From: Aldehydirespirator sp965203575
GTDB taxonomy: Bacteria > Actinomycetota > Acidimicrobiia > Acidimicrobiales > Aldehydirespiratoraceae
Assembly: GCA_965203575.1 (NCBI GenBank)
Contig: OZ241894.1
Coordinates: 1,054,001 to 1,118,000 of the forward strand
Direction: 5' to 3'
Length of the DNA stretch: 64,000 nt
Shown: piece by piece, positions 42,926 through 51,892 of the stretch
Layout of the letters: every line of letters begins with the position of its first letter
How positions within the stretch are numbered: position 1 is the stretch's first letter
Notes under the pieces: generated by a model
What the model saw: the letters and a program-made list of their open reading frames with translations, nothing else
Databases searched by the model: none
Told to the model about the DNA's origin: nothing
Program-made: the position numbers and the translations under genes

Positions 42926-43600
42926 TCAGCGAGTCCGCTCGAGGATCTCGTCGACCGGCCCCACCAGGCCGGTCACGAACGGACCGAATTCGGCGTAGGC
43001 GGCCGAGGCCCGGTCGTAGCGCATGGTGTAGACGGTCTCCTTGAGGGCGCCGATGTCCTCACCGAAGAGGGTGACCCCCCACTCCCAGTCATCGAGCCCG
43101 GTGGACGCGGTCACCAGCTGCACGATGCGCCCCGCGAACTTGCGTCCCGACGCGCCATGCTCGTACATGAGCTCCTTGCGCTCGTCGAATCCGAGCTCGT
43201 ACCAGTTCTGGTCGACGTTGCGCCGCTTGGTCATCGGGTAGAAGCACCAGGCCAGCTTGCCCGGCGGGGGAAGTTTGGGATTCAGGCGCATGTCGGCCAT
43301 CTCTGCGGGCAGCCCCAGGGCGTACTCGGAGAGCTCGGTGATCGACACATAGCTGTCCACGATGTCGAGCCCAGCCCGTATCAGGCCGGTCTGGAGGTCG
43401 CGCAGCGCCCAGGCATCGGCGTGGAGGCCCATGAAGCACAGCTGCGCCTTGTGGCCCAGCACCGCCACCGTGACCACCTGGGTCCCGGCCTCGGTGGCGT
43501 CCTTCACCGCGCTGAGCACCGAGGCGTCGTCGGTGCCGGGCGTGCGGGCGCAGAACAGGTGCACCACGACCAGCCCCCGGCCCACGCCGACCGATTCCAT
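42926..43600 (-). CDS. hemQ: Coproheme decarboxylase HemQ (chlorite dismutase family)
   Basis: This 224-residue protein makes heme b from coproheme in the coproporphyrin-dependent pathway used by Actinobacteria. Motifs are CFYPMTKRRNVDQNWYEL, with the catalytic tyrosine candidate, MYEHGASGRKFAGRI, which carries the heme-iron histidine, TGLDDWEWGVTLF, and YDRASAAYAEFGPFVTG. The ATG at 43600 was chosen, and a GTG one codon earlier is possible. It stands alone, leftward, divergent from the candidate RNA locus. Confidence 0.9.
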   Translation of the reverse strand: MESVGVGRGLVVVHLFCARTPGTDDASVLSAVKDATEAGTQVVTVAVLGHKAQLCFMGLHADAWALRDLQTGLIRAGLDIVDSYVSITELSEYALGLPAEMADMRLNPKLPPPGKLAWCFYPMTKRRNVDQNWYELGFDERKELMYEHGASGRKFAGRIVQLVTASTGLDDWEWGVTLFGEDIGALKETVYTMRYDRASAAYAEFGPFVTGLVGPVDEILERTR

Positions 43601-43734
43601 CACCGCAGTCTACGAAGCTCCGACCAGCCGAGCAGGTCGGAGACGGGGTCGGGTGACCCGCGGCCGTCCCACAAAGGCGCAGGATTGTGCCCGGTTCGAC
43701 GCGCTGGCACAGTCCTCTGGTACAGTCGAGGACG

Positions 43735-43915
43735 ATCCGAGGCCTTGAGAGGCCGAGGGGGGCACCCGTTGCGGTCGACCGCTTCTGGTGCCAGTCATGT
43801 GAGAGCGGAGGTGGGAACAGACGGTTGCCCTGTATCAGCGAGGCGAGACCTTCCTAGGTCTTCTGTTCGCAATCGTCTGTCCACCGAGACCTGCTCTCGA
43901 TGGCTGAGACCTCGC
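43735..43915 (+). ncRNA. Candidate structured non-coding RNA
   Basis: This 180-base intergenic segment can fold into nested helices. One hairpin is GGCACC (43761-43766) with GGTGCC (43787-43792), enclosing GCGG-TCGA-CCGC (43771-43782). A larger arm has GAGAGC (43801-43806) with GCTCTC (43893-43898), GGTGG (43810-43814) with CCACC (43881-43885), an 11-bp helix 43817-43827 with 43870-43880 (one G-U), and a terminal AGACCT-TCCT-AGGTCT hairpin (43846-43861). CGAGG at 43738-43742 can close the whole fold with CCTCG at 43910-43914. The heptamer GAGACCT appears three times (43845, 43886, 43906). TACAGT at 43721 is a possible -10 element. Long coding frames are lacking. I do not recognise the class, and the strand is uncertain because helices form on both. 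Confidence 0.4.
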
Positions 43916-43926
43916 AATAGTTTTCA

Positions 43927-43958
43927 GTGAATTCCCGGCCTATTGGTCGGGCATTCAC
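43927..43958. terminator. Hairpin at the shared 3' end of the RNA candidate and the split gene
   Basis: GTGAAT (43927-43932) pairs with ATTCAC (43953-43958), and CCGGCC (43935-43940) pairs with GGTCGG (43945-43950, one G-U) around a TATT loop. It overlaps the stop codon of the leftward split gene. There is no U run after it on either strand, so it could be a bidirectional terminator or only a stabilising hairpin. Confidence 0.45.
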
Positions 43959-44373
43959 GACCTCGAGCGGCTTTGTTGACGCTCAACCTCGTCCGCGGCT
44001 TTGCTCTGCCGTGCAGACCATGTCTGCTTGCACCCCTTTCCTATGCGAGTGTGCCCATCGGGATACACGTTGATGTATCCTCCACGTCGCACCTCCCAGG
44101 TCACGCTTGACGTAGTGAGGACGGGGGACTGCGACATCGTGACGTCCCAATGGAAGCCGTCACCCAGTGGCAGGCCGTGAACGACCTGAGGCTCGCGGCC
44201 ATGACGCGTCTCAGCACGCGCCGACTCCCACCGTCGCTTGCGGCTGTCTACGAGCCCGCGCCTATGTAGATGCACTCGCCGGAACCTCTGACGCTGGGCG
44301 ACTTCGTCCAAGTCATAGCGACTCTTGCCCGCGAGAATGTCATAAAGCCCCTTTGCCGCAAAAATGTGGAATG

Positions 44374-44381
44374 GAAGAACG
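44374..44381. repeat. Left target-site duplication of the IS256-family element
   Basis: GAAGAACG directly precedes the left terminal repeat. An identical octamer directly follows the right terminal repeat. Confidence 0.93.
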
Positions 44382-45825
44382 GGTGGCGTCTCATCGCCGG
44401 TGTAATAGCAGCAGGGGCGTAGGTTCCTTCGAGAACCTCAACTCAAGAAGGAGACCTACGCCCGTGCCAACACGAGTATCGCCCACAGAAGCTGTCCGCG
44501 CCGAGATCGACGAGCTGTTCGGCTCGGGCCGTGACATCGCCGAGGTCCTCGAGGAGGTGATGCGCCTGTCGGCGCGGCTTGTGTTGCAGCAGGTCCTCGA
44601 GGACGAGGTCACGTCCTGGCTGGGGCGGGGCTGGAACTCCCGCGCCGTCGGCGGGCGCGCCGGGCAGCGCAACGGCTACGGAGACGTGGCGGTCAAGACC
44701 ACCGCGGGGCCCGTGGCGCTGCGCCGCCCGAAGCTGCGCAACACCGCCGAGGCGTTCGCGTCGCAGCTGCTGGGCAAGGGCGTGGTGCGCAGCGAGCCGT
44801 TGGAGGCGCTGGTGATCTCGGCGTGGGTGCGGGGCCTGTCTGACCGCGACATCGAGGCCTTGCTGGCGGAGGCGCTGGGCCCTGAGGCCGCTTTGTCGAA
44901 GTCCACCGCCAGCCGGATCTGCGCCCGGCTGCGAGACGAGTTCGACACGTTCCGCAGCTCAGACCTCTCCGGCGTCGAGCTGGACTACCTGTTCCTCGAC
45001 GGGTCGCACTTCAAGATGCACGACGGATCGCGGGCCGAGCCGGTGCTGGTCGCCTACGGCATCACCGCCCTCGGGCGGCCGGTGCTGTTGGCCGTCGAGC
45101 CCGGCGGCGACGAGTCACACGACGCCTGGGCCGGGTTCCTCGACGACCTCACCGACCGGGGGCTGCGGCCCCCGCTGCTGGTCGTCTCAGACGGCGCGGC
45201 GGGCCTGATCGGCGCCGTCGAGCAGAAGATGCCGCAGTCGCTGCGCCAGCGGTGCCTGATCCACCGCTGCCGCAATGTCCTGGCCAAGGTCCCCGCCGGT
45301 CGCCGCGACGAGCTCAAGGCCGCGTTCTGGGCGATCTTCGACCTCGACGACGACATCGAGCCCGGCCACCGGGCCGTGAGCGCAGCACAAGCCGGCATCG
45401 ACGGCTTCGCCCGCCGCTACGACAGCGAGTTCCCCGCCGCCGTGCGCTGCCTGCTCACCGACCGCGCCGCGCTCACCGCGCACCTGCGGTTCCCCGCCGA
45501 GCACCGCCGCAGGATCCGCCACACCAACCTCATCGAGCGCACCTTCGGCGAGACCCGCCGAAGAGTCAAAGTCATCGGCCGGCTCCCCGGCGAAGCCAGC
45601 TGCCTCACACTGGTATGGGCAGTGCTCGACCGGGCCTCAGGGGGCTGGCGCGGACTCACCTACACCCCCGCCATCGCCCGAGCGCTCACCGAGTTGCGCC
45701 ACCAGATCCACCACCCTGCCCGCACCAACACCGACCAGCCCGACCACACCGTCACACGCGCCGCCTAACATGACCACCGGGACCTGCGCCCCCTGCCGCT
45801 ATTACACCAAACCTGGGACGCCACC
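44382..45825 (+). mobile_element. Complete IS256-family insertion sequence
   Basis: The 1444-bp element is bounded by imperfect terminal inverted repeats of about 43 bp, both beginning GGTGGCGTC and sharing GGTGTAATAGC and then GCAGGGG and CG(T/C)AGGT (left 44382-44424; right, inverted, 45825-45782). It is flanked by perfect 8-bp direct repeats GAAGAACG, the target-duplication length usual for IS256. It contains one intact mutator-type transposase gene. The intact transposase, matched duplication and restorable host frame indicate a recent insertion. Confidence 0.93.
44464..45768 (+). CDS. IS256-family (mutator-type) transposase
   Basis: The 434-residue DDE transposase starts at GTG 44464 (VPTRVSPTEAVRAEIDELFG), 10 bases after AAGAAGGAGA, a good ribosome-binding site. 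It has GWNSRAVGGRAGQRNGYGDV, which reads as the usual RxGYR-like segment, then VRGLSDRDIEALL and KSTASRIC. The first catalytic Asp is in LDYLFLDGSHFKM, the second in LLVVSDGAAGLIGA, and CLIHRCRNVLAKVP follows. The catalytic Glu is in HTNLIERTFGETRRRVKVIG. All are intact at normal spacing, so the element is probably still mobile. Confidence 0.95.
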   Translation: MPTRVSPTEAVRAEIDELFGSGRDIAEVLEEVMRLSARLVLQQVLEDEVTSWLGRGWNSRAVGGRAGQRNGYGDVAVKTTAGPVALRRPKLRNTAEAFASQLLGKGVVRSEPLEALVISAWVRGLSDRDIEALLAEALGPEAALSKSTASRICARLRDEFDTFRSSDLSGVELDYLFLDGSHFKMHDGSRAEPVLVAYGITALGRPVLLAVEPGGDESHDAWAGFLDDLTDRGLRPPLLVVSDGAAGLIGAVEQKMPQSLRQRCLIHRCRNVLAKVPAGRRDELKAAFWAIFDLDDDIEPGHRAVSAAQAGIDGFARRYDSEFPAAVRCLLTDRAALTAHLRFPAEHRRRIRHTNLIERTFGETRRRVKVIGRLPGEASCLTLVWAVLDRASGGWRGLTYTPAIARALTELRHQIHHPARTNTDQPDHTVTRAA

Positions 45826-45833
45826 GAAGAACG
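45826..45833. repeat. Right target-site duplication of the IS256-family element
   Basis: GAAGAACG directly follows the right terminal repeat and matches the octamer at 44374-44381. Confidence 0.93.
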
Positions 45834-46230
45834 CGCGGATCGCTCTCACCCTCGCAATCGATCTGCGCCAACCAACTCTCAAAGTCCTTGTCCCACTGAG
45901 CGGCCACATTGGATTGCAGACTCACCGCAAAAGATTTGTACCGACAGAACTCAAGGAGCGGCACCGCACGATCATCGCGGAAAGGCGGGCGAGGATCTGT
46001 TCTGACTCTCGGCTGGCCTTCGTAGACCACCGCTACCGGCCTCCGATGCATGTCTTCATAGAGCCGAACGGCGTCGCCACGCTGCAAGACATCCTGTTTC
46101 CGGCCCTTCCCGGAGACAAGACGGACACAATTGAGGCGAACCACTTCCCAGTCCCGCTCCGAGGCCATGGCCATGACCGCGTCTGTGGTCTCCCCTGAAA
46201 CACAGACGTGCTGTACGCACGGCAGGGGGG

Positions 46231-47043
46231 TCATCGACGCAGCCGCATGGCAATCTCCGCCGGGATCCGGAGTTCCTTCAGCTCGCGCTCACTCATCAGA
46301 GCAACGCACTGAACTATGTACTTCCGAAGTGCGTCAGCGGGCTTCGGACGCTTCCTCGGGACCAGTACGTCCTTCGGCGGCTCCAGCCCGCGCGACTGGA
46401 AGAACCCGAGTAACCGCTCGTGGACGCGATCGCCCATCCAGATGTTCCATGGTCCGCGAAGCTGGGCCGGCAGCGCCGAAGTGCCGAGGCCCTTGCTCGC
46501 CCAGAGTTGGACCTTGAGTGCCTCCTCGTCGGCCATTCCCGCCAGGTACTCCTCAGCAAACTCGACGCGCCAAGACTGGTGCGTGGAGCGGTCCAAAGTC
46601 GGAAGTTCGTCCTCGCCGGGTTCGGTGATCTCCTGTGCAAGGACTGCCTTGCCCGCGCGCGGATCCCAGACCCACTTCTGGCCGCTGCTGTAGTCGACGA
46701 TCGCATGCCATAGATCCGACCGGATCGTCTTCGCGCTCGACGACGCGCTCGCCGCATCGGATTGCTGAATCTCGGAGCGGTAGGGCTCCCGCAACTCTAT
46801 TAGGTATGGCTTGGCAGAATGGTCCACCGTGAGTAGGTCATCAAGCTGTTCAACGAGATCACCAAATCGATCCGCGCCATAGTCGGCCTCATCGAACGAC
46901 CGCTCTGTGAGATCCAGTAGCCGATTCTTCAAGACAGTTCCTGCCATGCGATGCCACTCCGGCTTGCCCCGTCGTGCGGCCATCCGGAACGCGTCGAGAA
47001 TCAGATCCTGCAGACTTGGATGTTGGTCGGGTTGGTCGGTCAC
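46231..47043 (-). CDS. Protein of unknown function, possible OST-HTH/LOTUS-like N-terminal domain
   Basis: The 270-residue product starts at GTG 47043. Residues about 30-85 (EWHRMAGTVLKNRLLDL, FDEADYGADRFGDLVEQLDDLL, seen as DEADYGADRFGDLVEQLD, then PYLIELR) have the helix-helix-YG-x-F-x-x-L-strand pattern of OST-HTH/LOTUS winged helices, which bind RNA in other proteins. This call is tentative. The middle contains AKTIRSDLWHAIVDYSSGQKW (seen as IRSDLWHAIVDYSSG), and the C-terminal third has DVLVPRKRPKPADALRKYI and a helical end. There are no signal or membrane segments. It overlaps the IS-split gene by four bases, so they were a two-gene unit. Both products are unfamiliar and typical of accessory, possibly defence-related, islands. 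Confidence 0.7.
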   Translation of the reverse strand: MTDQPDQHPSLQDLILDAFRMAARRGKPEWHRMAGTVLKNRLLDLTERSFDEADYGADRFGDLVEQLDDLLTVDHSAKPYLIELREPYRSEIQQSDAASASSSAKTIRSDLWHAIVDYSSGQKWVWDPRAGKAVLAQEITEPGEDELPTLDRSTHQSWRVEFAEEYLAGMADEEALKVQLWASKGLGTSALPAQLRGPWNIWMGDRVHERLLGFFQSRGLEPPKDVLVPRKRPKPADALRKYIVQCVALMSERELKELRIPAEIAMRLRR

Positions 47044-47070
47044 GATCCTCCTCTCGGATCAGACTCGGGC

Positions 47071-47868
47071 TCAGGCGTCAACGTAGACGGTCATGGCGCC
47101 GTTGCGGGCGAAGCCGGCCAGCTGCATGCCGGCGGCCTCGGCGGTGGCCGCAGCCAGCGCGGTGGGGGCGCTCACCGCCACCAGGGCGCGGAAGCCGCCG
47201 GCCCAGGCCTTGTGCACCAGCTCGAAGCTGGCCCGGCCGCTGACCACTAGGCCCAGCCCGGTGGCAGGCAGGCGGCCGTCGAGGAACAGCCGGCCGATGA
47301 GCTTGTCTACCGCGTTGTGGCGGCCCACATCCTCACGGACCAGCGAGACCGAACCGTCCGGCGCGACCACGCCCGCGGCGTGGACCGCACCGGTGGCGTC
47401 GAACAGTTCCTGTCCGGGCCGCAGCTGTTCGGGAGCGGAGGCCAGTGCCTCCCACGGCATCGGCTCGCCGGTGACCGCGTCGAGCTTGGAGACGAGCTCG
47501 TCGATCTCGCTGGTGCCGCAGAAACCGCACGACGACGTGGTGGTGGTGAGCCGCGGCCGGGGCGCAGGGGCCTTGCCGCCGGTGGACACCGACACCACGT
47601 TGAAGTCGGTGGCCGCGGCCGAGCCCTTGGCGCAGTACTTGACCTGGGTCACCCCGTGGCCGTCCAGCAGGCCCTCGGCGAAGCAGAAGCCGACGGCCAG
47701 CTCGAAGTCGTTGCCCGGGGTGCGCATGGTGGTGGCCACCCGCACGTCGTCCAACTCGATGGCCATGGGCTCCTCGGATGCGAGCCGGTCGGCCCGCCGG
47801 TCCTCCCCGGAGCCGTCGCCGGTCCAGGGCCGCACCAGTCGCTGCTGGCTCCTCGACTTGGTGGCCAT
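47071..47868 (-). CDS. fdhD: Formate dehydrogenase accessory sulfurtransferase
   Basis: This 265-residue FdhD family protein transfers sulfur from a cysteine desulfurase to the molybdenum cofactor of formate dehydrogenase. Motifs are EPMAIELDDVRVATTMRTPGNDFELAVGF (seen as TMRTPGNDFELAVGFCFAEG), the cysteine pair in TTTSSCGFCGTSEIDEL, HAAGVVAPDGSVSLVREDVGRHNAVDKLIG (seen as REDVGRHNAVDKLIG) and SGRASFELVHKAW. The ATG at 47868 is standard. No formate dehydrogenase gene is in the window. Confidence 0.93.
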   Translation of the reverse strand: MATKSRSQQRLVRPWTGDGSGEDRRADRLASEEPMAIELDDVRVATTMRTPGNDFELAVGFCFAEGLLDGHGVTQVKYCAKGSAAATDFNVVSVSTGGKAPAPRPRLTTTTSSCGFCGTSEIDELVSKLDAVTGEPMPWEALASAPEQLRPGQELFDATGAVHAAGVVAPDGSVSLVREDVGRHNAVDKLIGRLFLDGRLPATGLGLVVSGRASFELVHKAWAGGFRALVAVSAPTALAAATAEAAGMQLAGFARNGAMTVYVDA

Positions 47869-47917
47869 AGTTCCAGGCTAGGGCACCCTGCCGCCACCGG
47901 CCCCGTGCGCCACCCGG

Positions 47918-48397
47918 CTATTGAGACAGCTCGGACCGCACGTGGTGGATCAGGTCGGCCTCTCCCACCGCCGCCATCCACAGCTCCGAGATCAGGGTCG
48001 AGCCGACTACCTCCAGCCGCCGCCGCACGGCCGTCACCGACTTGGCCGTGGACGTGAGGCCGACTTCGGCGGACTCCAGTTCGACGACTAGGCCGTCGGA
48101 GGTCCTGGTCACAGAGCCCAAGTCGACTTCGACGACTCCTGACGGCTGCGCCACCGTGAGCTCGACGGCGCCGTCGGGCAGAGCCCGCAGGTACCCGGCC
48201 TCGGCGTGCAGCGGCTCGCCGGTGGACGGGTCGCGGCTGCGCTGGACCATGGACAGGAACGGCTTGCCGACATGGCCGAAGACAAGCTCCTCGGTGTAGT
48301 CGAAATCGTCGATGGTCGGGTAACTGCCGCGACCCGTGCCCCGCCAGGTCCCGAGCAGGGGCGCCAACGGCCCGCACAGCGGATGCAGCTCAGCCAT
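47918..48397 (-). CDS. Nitrobindin-family heme-binding beta-barrel protein
   Basis: This 159-residue protein of the FABP-like / DUF1794 family has the signature LLGTWRGTGRGSYPTIDDFDY (seen as GTWRGTGRGSYPTI), the barrel strands LSMVQRSRDPSTGEPLHAEAGYLRALPDG (seen as GEPLHAEAGYLR), and a C-terminal strand with ISELWMAAVGE. The family binds ferric heme through a histidine near the C-terminus, and HHVRSEL is the candidate here. It may handle nitric oxide or peroxynitrite (known for the family). Confidence 0.87.
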   Translation of the reverse strand: MAELHPLCGPLAPLLGTWRGTGRGSYPTIDDFDYTEELVFGHVGKPFLSMVQRSRDPSTGEPLHAEAGYLRALPDGAVELTVAQPSGVVEVDLGSVTRTSDGLVVELESAEVGLTSTAKSVTAVRRRLEVVGSTLISELWMAAVGEADLIHHVRSELSQ

Positions 48398-48419
48398 GCC
48401 TGGACGCTAGTCGGGCGCG

Positions 48420-48456
48420 CAACAGCCCGGCTCCGAGGGGGGCGGCCGGGCTGTTG
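48420..48456 (-). terminator. Strong hairpin after groEL
   Basis: CAACAGCCCGGC (48420-48431) and GCCGGGCTGTTG (48445-48456) form a perfect 12-bp stem with a 13-base G-rich loop just downstream of the groEL stop. There is no U tract, but it is a likely terminator or 3' stabiliser for groEL. Confidence 0.65.
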
Positions 48457-48479
48457 TCTGGGGGAGGACTATGGGGGAA

Positions 48480-50102
<1,623 letters not shown>

Positions 50103-50155
50103 TTGAACCTCCGGAACGGCCCTGCGCAGGGCCGGATGTCTCTTGGTTGCCTGGG

Positions 50156-50182
50156 TTGGCACTCTCGTGCCATGAGTGCCAA
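50156..50182 (-). promoter_or_regulatory. CIRCE operator (HrcA-binding site)
   Basis: This is a perfect inverted repeat TTGGCACTC-N9-GAGTGCCAA with the canonical 9-bp arms and 9-bp spacer, located upstream of groEL. Binding of HrcA represses chaperonin transcription until heat stress. Confidence 0.93.
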
Positions 50183-50269
50183 GTCAACCGGCGCAGGGCC
50201 GCGATGACAACCCGTCAGAGCGCGAATGTGGCCGCTCGGAAAAGGCGAGTATTTAGGAGCGACGGTGGT

Positions 50270-50551
50270 TCAGCCGCGGCCGCCCGCGACTGCGGGCACG
50301 ATGCTCACGGTGGCGCCGTCGTCGACCGCGGTGCCGAGCCCATCGAGGAAGCGGACGTCGTCGTCGCTGACGAACACGTTGACGAAGCGGCGCAGCTCGC
50401 CCGCCTCGTCGAGGATGCGGTCGCGGAAGCCTGGATGCGAGGACTCCAGCGAGTCGAGCACCTCAGCGAGGGTGGAACCGTCGACGGCAACCTCCGACGC
50501 GCCGGCAGTGAGAACTCTCAGGGTTGTGGGCACTCGGACGGTGACGGCCAT
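50270..50551 (-). CDS. MoaD/ThiS-family sulfur-carrier protein
   Basis: This 93-residue ubiquitin-like protein has TVRVPTTLRVLTAGASEVAV, LAEVLDSLESSHPGFRDRIL (seen as VLDSLESSHPGF), RFVNVFVSDDDVRFLDGL and VSIVPAVAGG, followed by two extra residues (RG). The Gly-Gly is the site of activation and thiocarboxylation. Carriers with residues after GG need trimming or act in cysteine, thiamine or molybdopterin pathways. No MoeB/ThiF partner is adjacent. ATG at 50551. Confidence 0.85.
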   Translation of the reverse strand: MAVTVRVPTTLRVLTAGASEVAVDGSTLAEVLDSLESSHPGFRDRILDEAGELRRFVNVFVSDDDVRFLDGLGTAVDDGATVSIVPAVAGGRG

Positions 50552-50626
50552 GGCGTTCCTCGCTGGGCTCGCTGACGGGCTGACGTGACCGGGCCATGGT
50601 ATAGGCCCCGGCGGTAGGATCGGCCC

Positions 50627-50857
50627 GTGGAAACGCCCATGGAGAAGGAGACGGGTCGGGCCGTGGAGAGGCTGGGCCGCCTGCCCTGGCCGGCCCAACT
50701 CATTGTGGGCGCGCTGACCGTGGTTGGCGCGGTCACCGTGGTGCAGTGGGTGGTGACCATCTTCGCCTGGCTGGTCACGCTGTTGGCGATCCTGGTGGTG
50801 TTGATCGGCCTCGTCTTCTTGGTCCTGACCGGGAGGCTGCGCCGCAAAGAGGGCTAG
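50627..50857 (+). CDS. Small membrane protein of unknown function
   Basis: This 76-residue protein starts at GTG 50627 with AGGATC upstream (ATG 50639 is possible). It has a charged N-terminus and then a long hydrophobic region, about residues 24-68, that can form two membrane helices (LIVGALTVVGAVTVVQWVV and LLAILVVLIGLVFLVL). The end is basic, GRLRRKEG. Its stop overlaps that of glycerate kinase on the other strand. No family is recognised. Confidence 0.65.
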   Translation: METPMEKETGRAVERLGRLPWPAQLIVGALTVVGAVTVVQWVVTIFAWLVTLLAILVVLIGLVFLVLTGRLRRKEG

Positions 50858-51852
50858 TAGCCGAGCGCCTCCGCTACTGCCTCCCGTACGCATCCGTAGG
50901 GATCGGCGTGAGCTCGCTCCGATCCGAACCGGGCGGTCAGGTCGAGGATCTCCAAGCCGTCGGGCCTCGGAGCGGTGGGATCCGAGCCGCCGACCACGGC
51001 CAGCGCCCGGGTGCCTGACTCGGCGGCAAGCTCAGCCACACCCCCGACCACCTTGCCCTGCAACGACGTGGCGTCGTAGCGACCCTCGCCGGTTACGACC
51101 ACGTCGGCGTTCAGGATCCGCTCCCCCAAGCCGATCTCGTCGGCGACCACCTCGAAGCCGTTGACCAGGCTGGCGCCCCGGGCCGCGAGGCCTCCGGCCA
51201 GGCCACCGGCCGCGCCGGCGCCGGCCATGGTGGTGACGTCCACTGCGAAGTCCCGCTCGTAGATCTGCGCCAGGCGTCTGAGCCGCCGGGCCAGCAGCTC
51301 GACCTGGGCGGGCGAGGCTCCCTTCTGGGGACCGTAGACAGCGGCGGCGTCCAGGAAGGCCGTGCGCACGTCGCAGGCCACGATCATCTCCACACCCGAC
51401 ATCCGGGCTACCGACGGCAGGGCCTCCAGCGCACCGAGACCGCCGTCGGTGGTGGCCGAGCCGCCCACCGCCACCAGCACCCGCTGCGCTCCGCCCTCGA
51501 CCGCCTCGGCGATCAACTCGCCTGTGCCCGCCGTGGTGGCGTTGACCGGATCGTTGCTCGAGGCGCCGCCGGCCACGGCCAGACCCGAGGCCAAAGCCAT
51601 CTCGATGACGGCGACGCCGCGGCTGAGCCGCCAGGGCGCGTTGACCGGCTCGCCGAGCGGCCCGGTCACCACCGAAGAGCGGTTGGGACCACCGAGCGCA
51701 TCGAGGGTTCCCTCACCTCCGTCGGCCATGGGCGCAAGGTCGCACGACGCCGATGCCGCTCCGGCGGCCGCGGCTACTGCCTCCGCGACCTCTCCAGCCG
51801 AGGCCGTGCCGCGGAACTTGTCGGGTGCAGCCAGGACGCGCACAACCGACAT
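50854..51852 (-). CDS. glxK: Glycerate kinase
   Basis: This 332-residue type I glycerate kinase (GarK/GlxK family) phosphorylates glycerate with ATP. Motifs are VLAAPDKFRGTASAGEVAEA, LAPMADGGEGTLDALGG, ALASGLAVAGG, VAVGGSATTDGGLGALEAL (seen as VGGSATTDGGLGA), GPQKGASPAQVELLARRL, ITGEGRYDATSLQGKVVGGVA-like VVTGEGRYDATSLQGK, and VVGGSDPT. The length and order are normal. ATG at 51852. Confidence 0.93.
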   Translation of the reverse strand: MSVVRVLAAPDKFRGTASAGEVAEAVAAAAGAASASCDLAPMADGGEGTLDALGGPNRSSVVTGPLGEPVNAPWRLSRGVAVIEMALASGLAVAGGASSNDPVNATTAGTGELIAEAVEGGAQRVLVAVGGSATTDGGLGALEALPSVARMSGVEMIVACDVRTAFLDAAAVYGPQKGASPAQVELLARRLRRLAQIYERDFAVDVTTMAGAGAAGGLAGGLAARGASLVNGFEVVADEIGLGERILNADVVVTGEGRYDATSLQGKVVGGVAELAAESGTRALAVVGGSDPTAPRPDGLEILDLTARFGSERAHADPYGCVREAVAEALGY

Positions 51853-51892
51853 TCTCGCGGCATCCCGTTGGACCTGCGGTCAGCCAGTCGCG

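Larger units (their letters stand above)
43955..46234 (-). pseudogene. Unknown-function gene split by an IS256-family insertion
   Basis: The 5' part runs from ATG 46234 to 45826 and the 3' part from 44373 to the TGA at 43955. Between them lies the 1444-bp insertion element plus one copy of its 8-bp target duplication. Deleting these leaves an exact open frame of 275 codons. Across the join it reads GESDPRVL|PFHIFAAKGLYDIL. The protein starts MTPLPCVQHVCVSGE, contains RDWEVVRLNCVRLVSGKGRK, FESWLAQIDCEG and DEVAQRQRFRRVHLHRRG, and ends with WEVRRGGYINVYPDGHTRIGKG and a basic tail. I do not recognise the family. Its start overlaps the stop of the upstream 270-codon gene (ATGA), so the two formed a translationally coupled pair before insertion. 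Confidence 0.85.

Noticed and set aside
43685..43715. Possible tRNA T-arm (GGTTCGA) before the RNA candidate
   Set aside because: Flanking bases do not form the T-stem, and no acceptor or anticodon arm can be drawn around it.
44382..45825. Composite transposon or IS-borne cargo
   Set aside because: Only one element with one gene is present, and no second IS copy flanks other genes in the window.
48420..48456. Palindrome as an attachment site or IS end
   Set aside because: A perfect 12-bp stem directly after groEL with no matching direct repeat or integrase nearby is better explained as a terminator-type hairpin.
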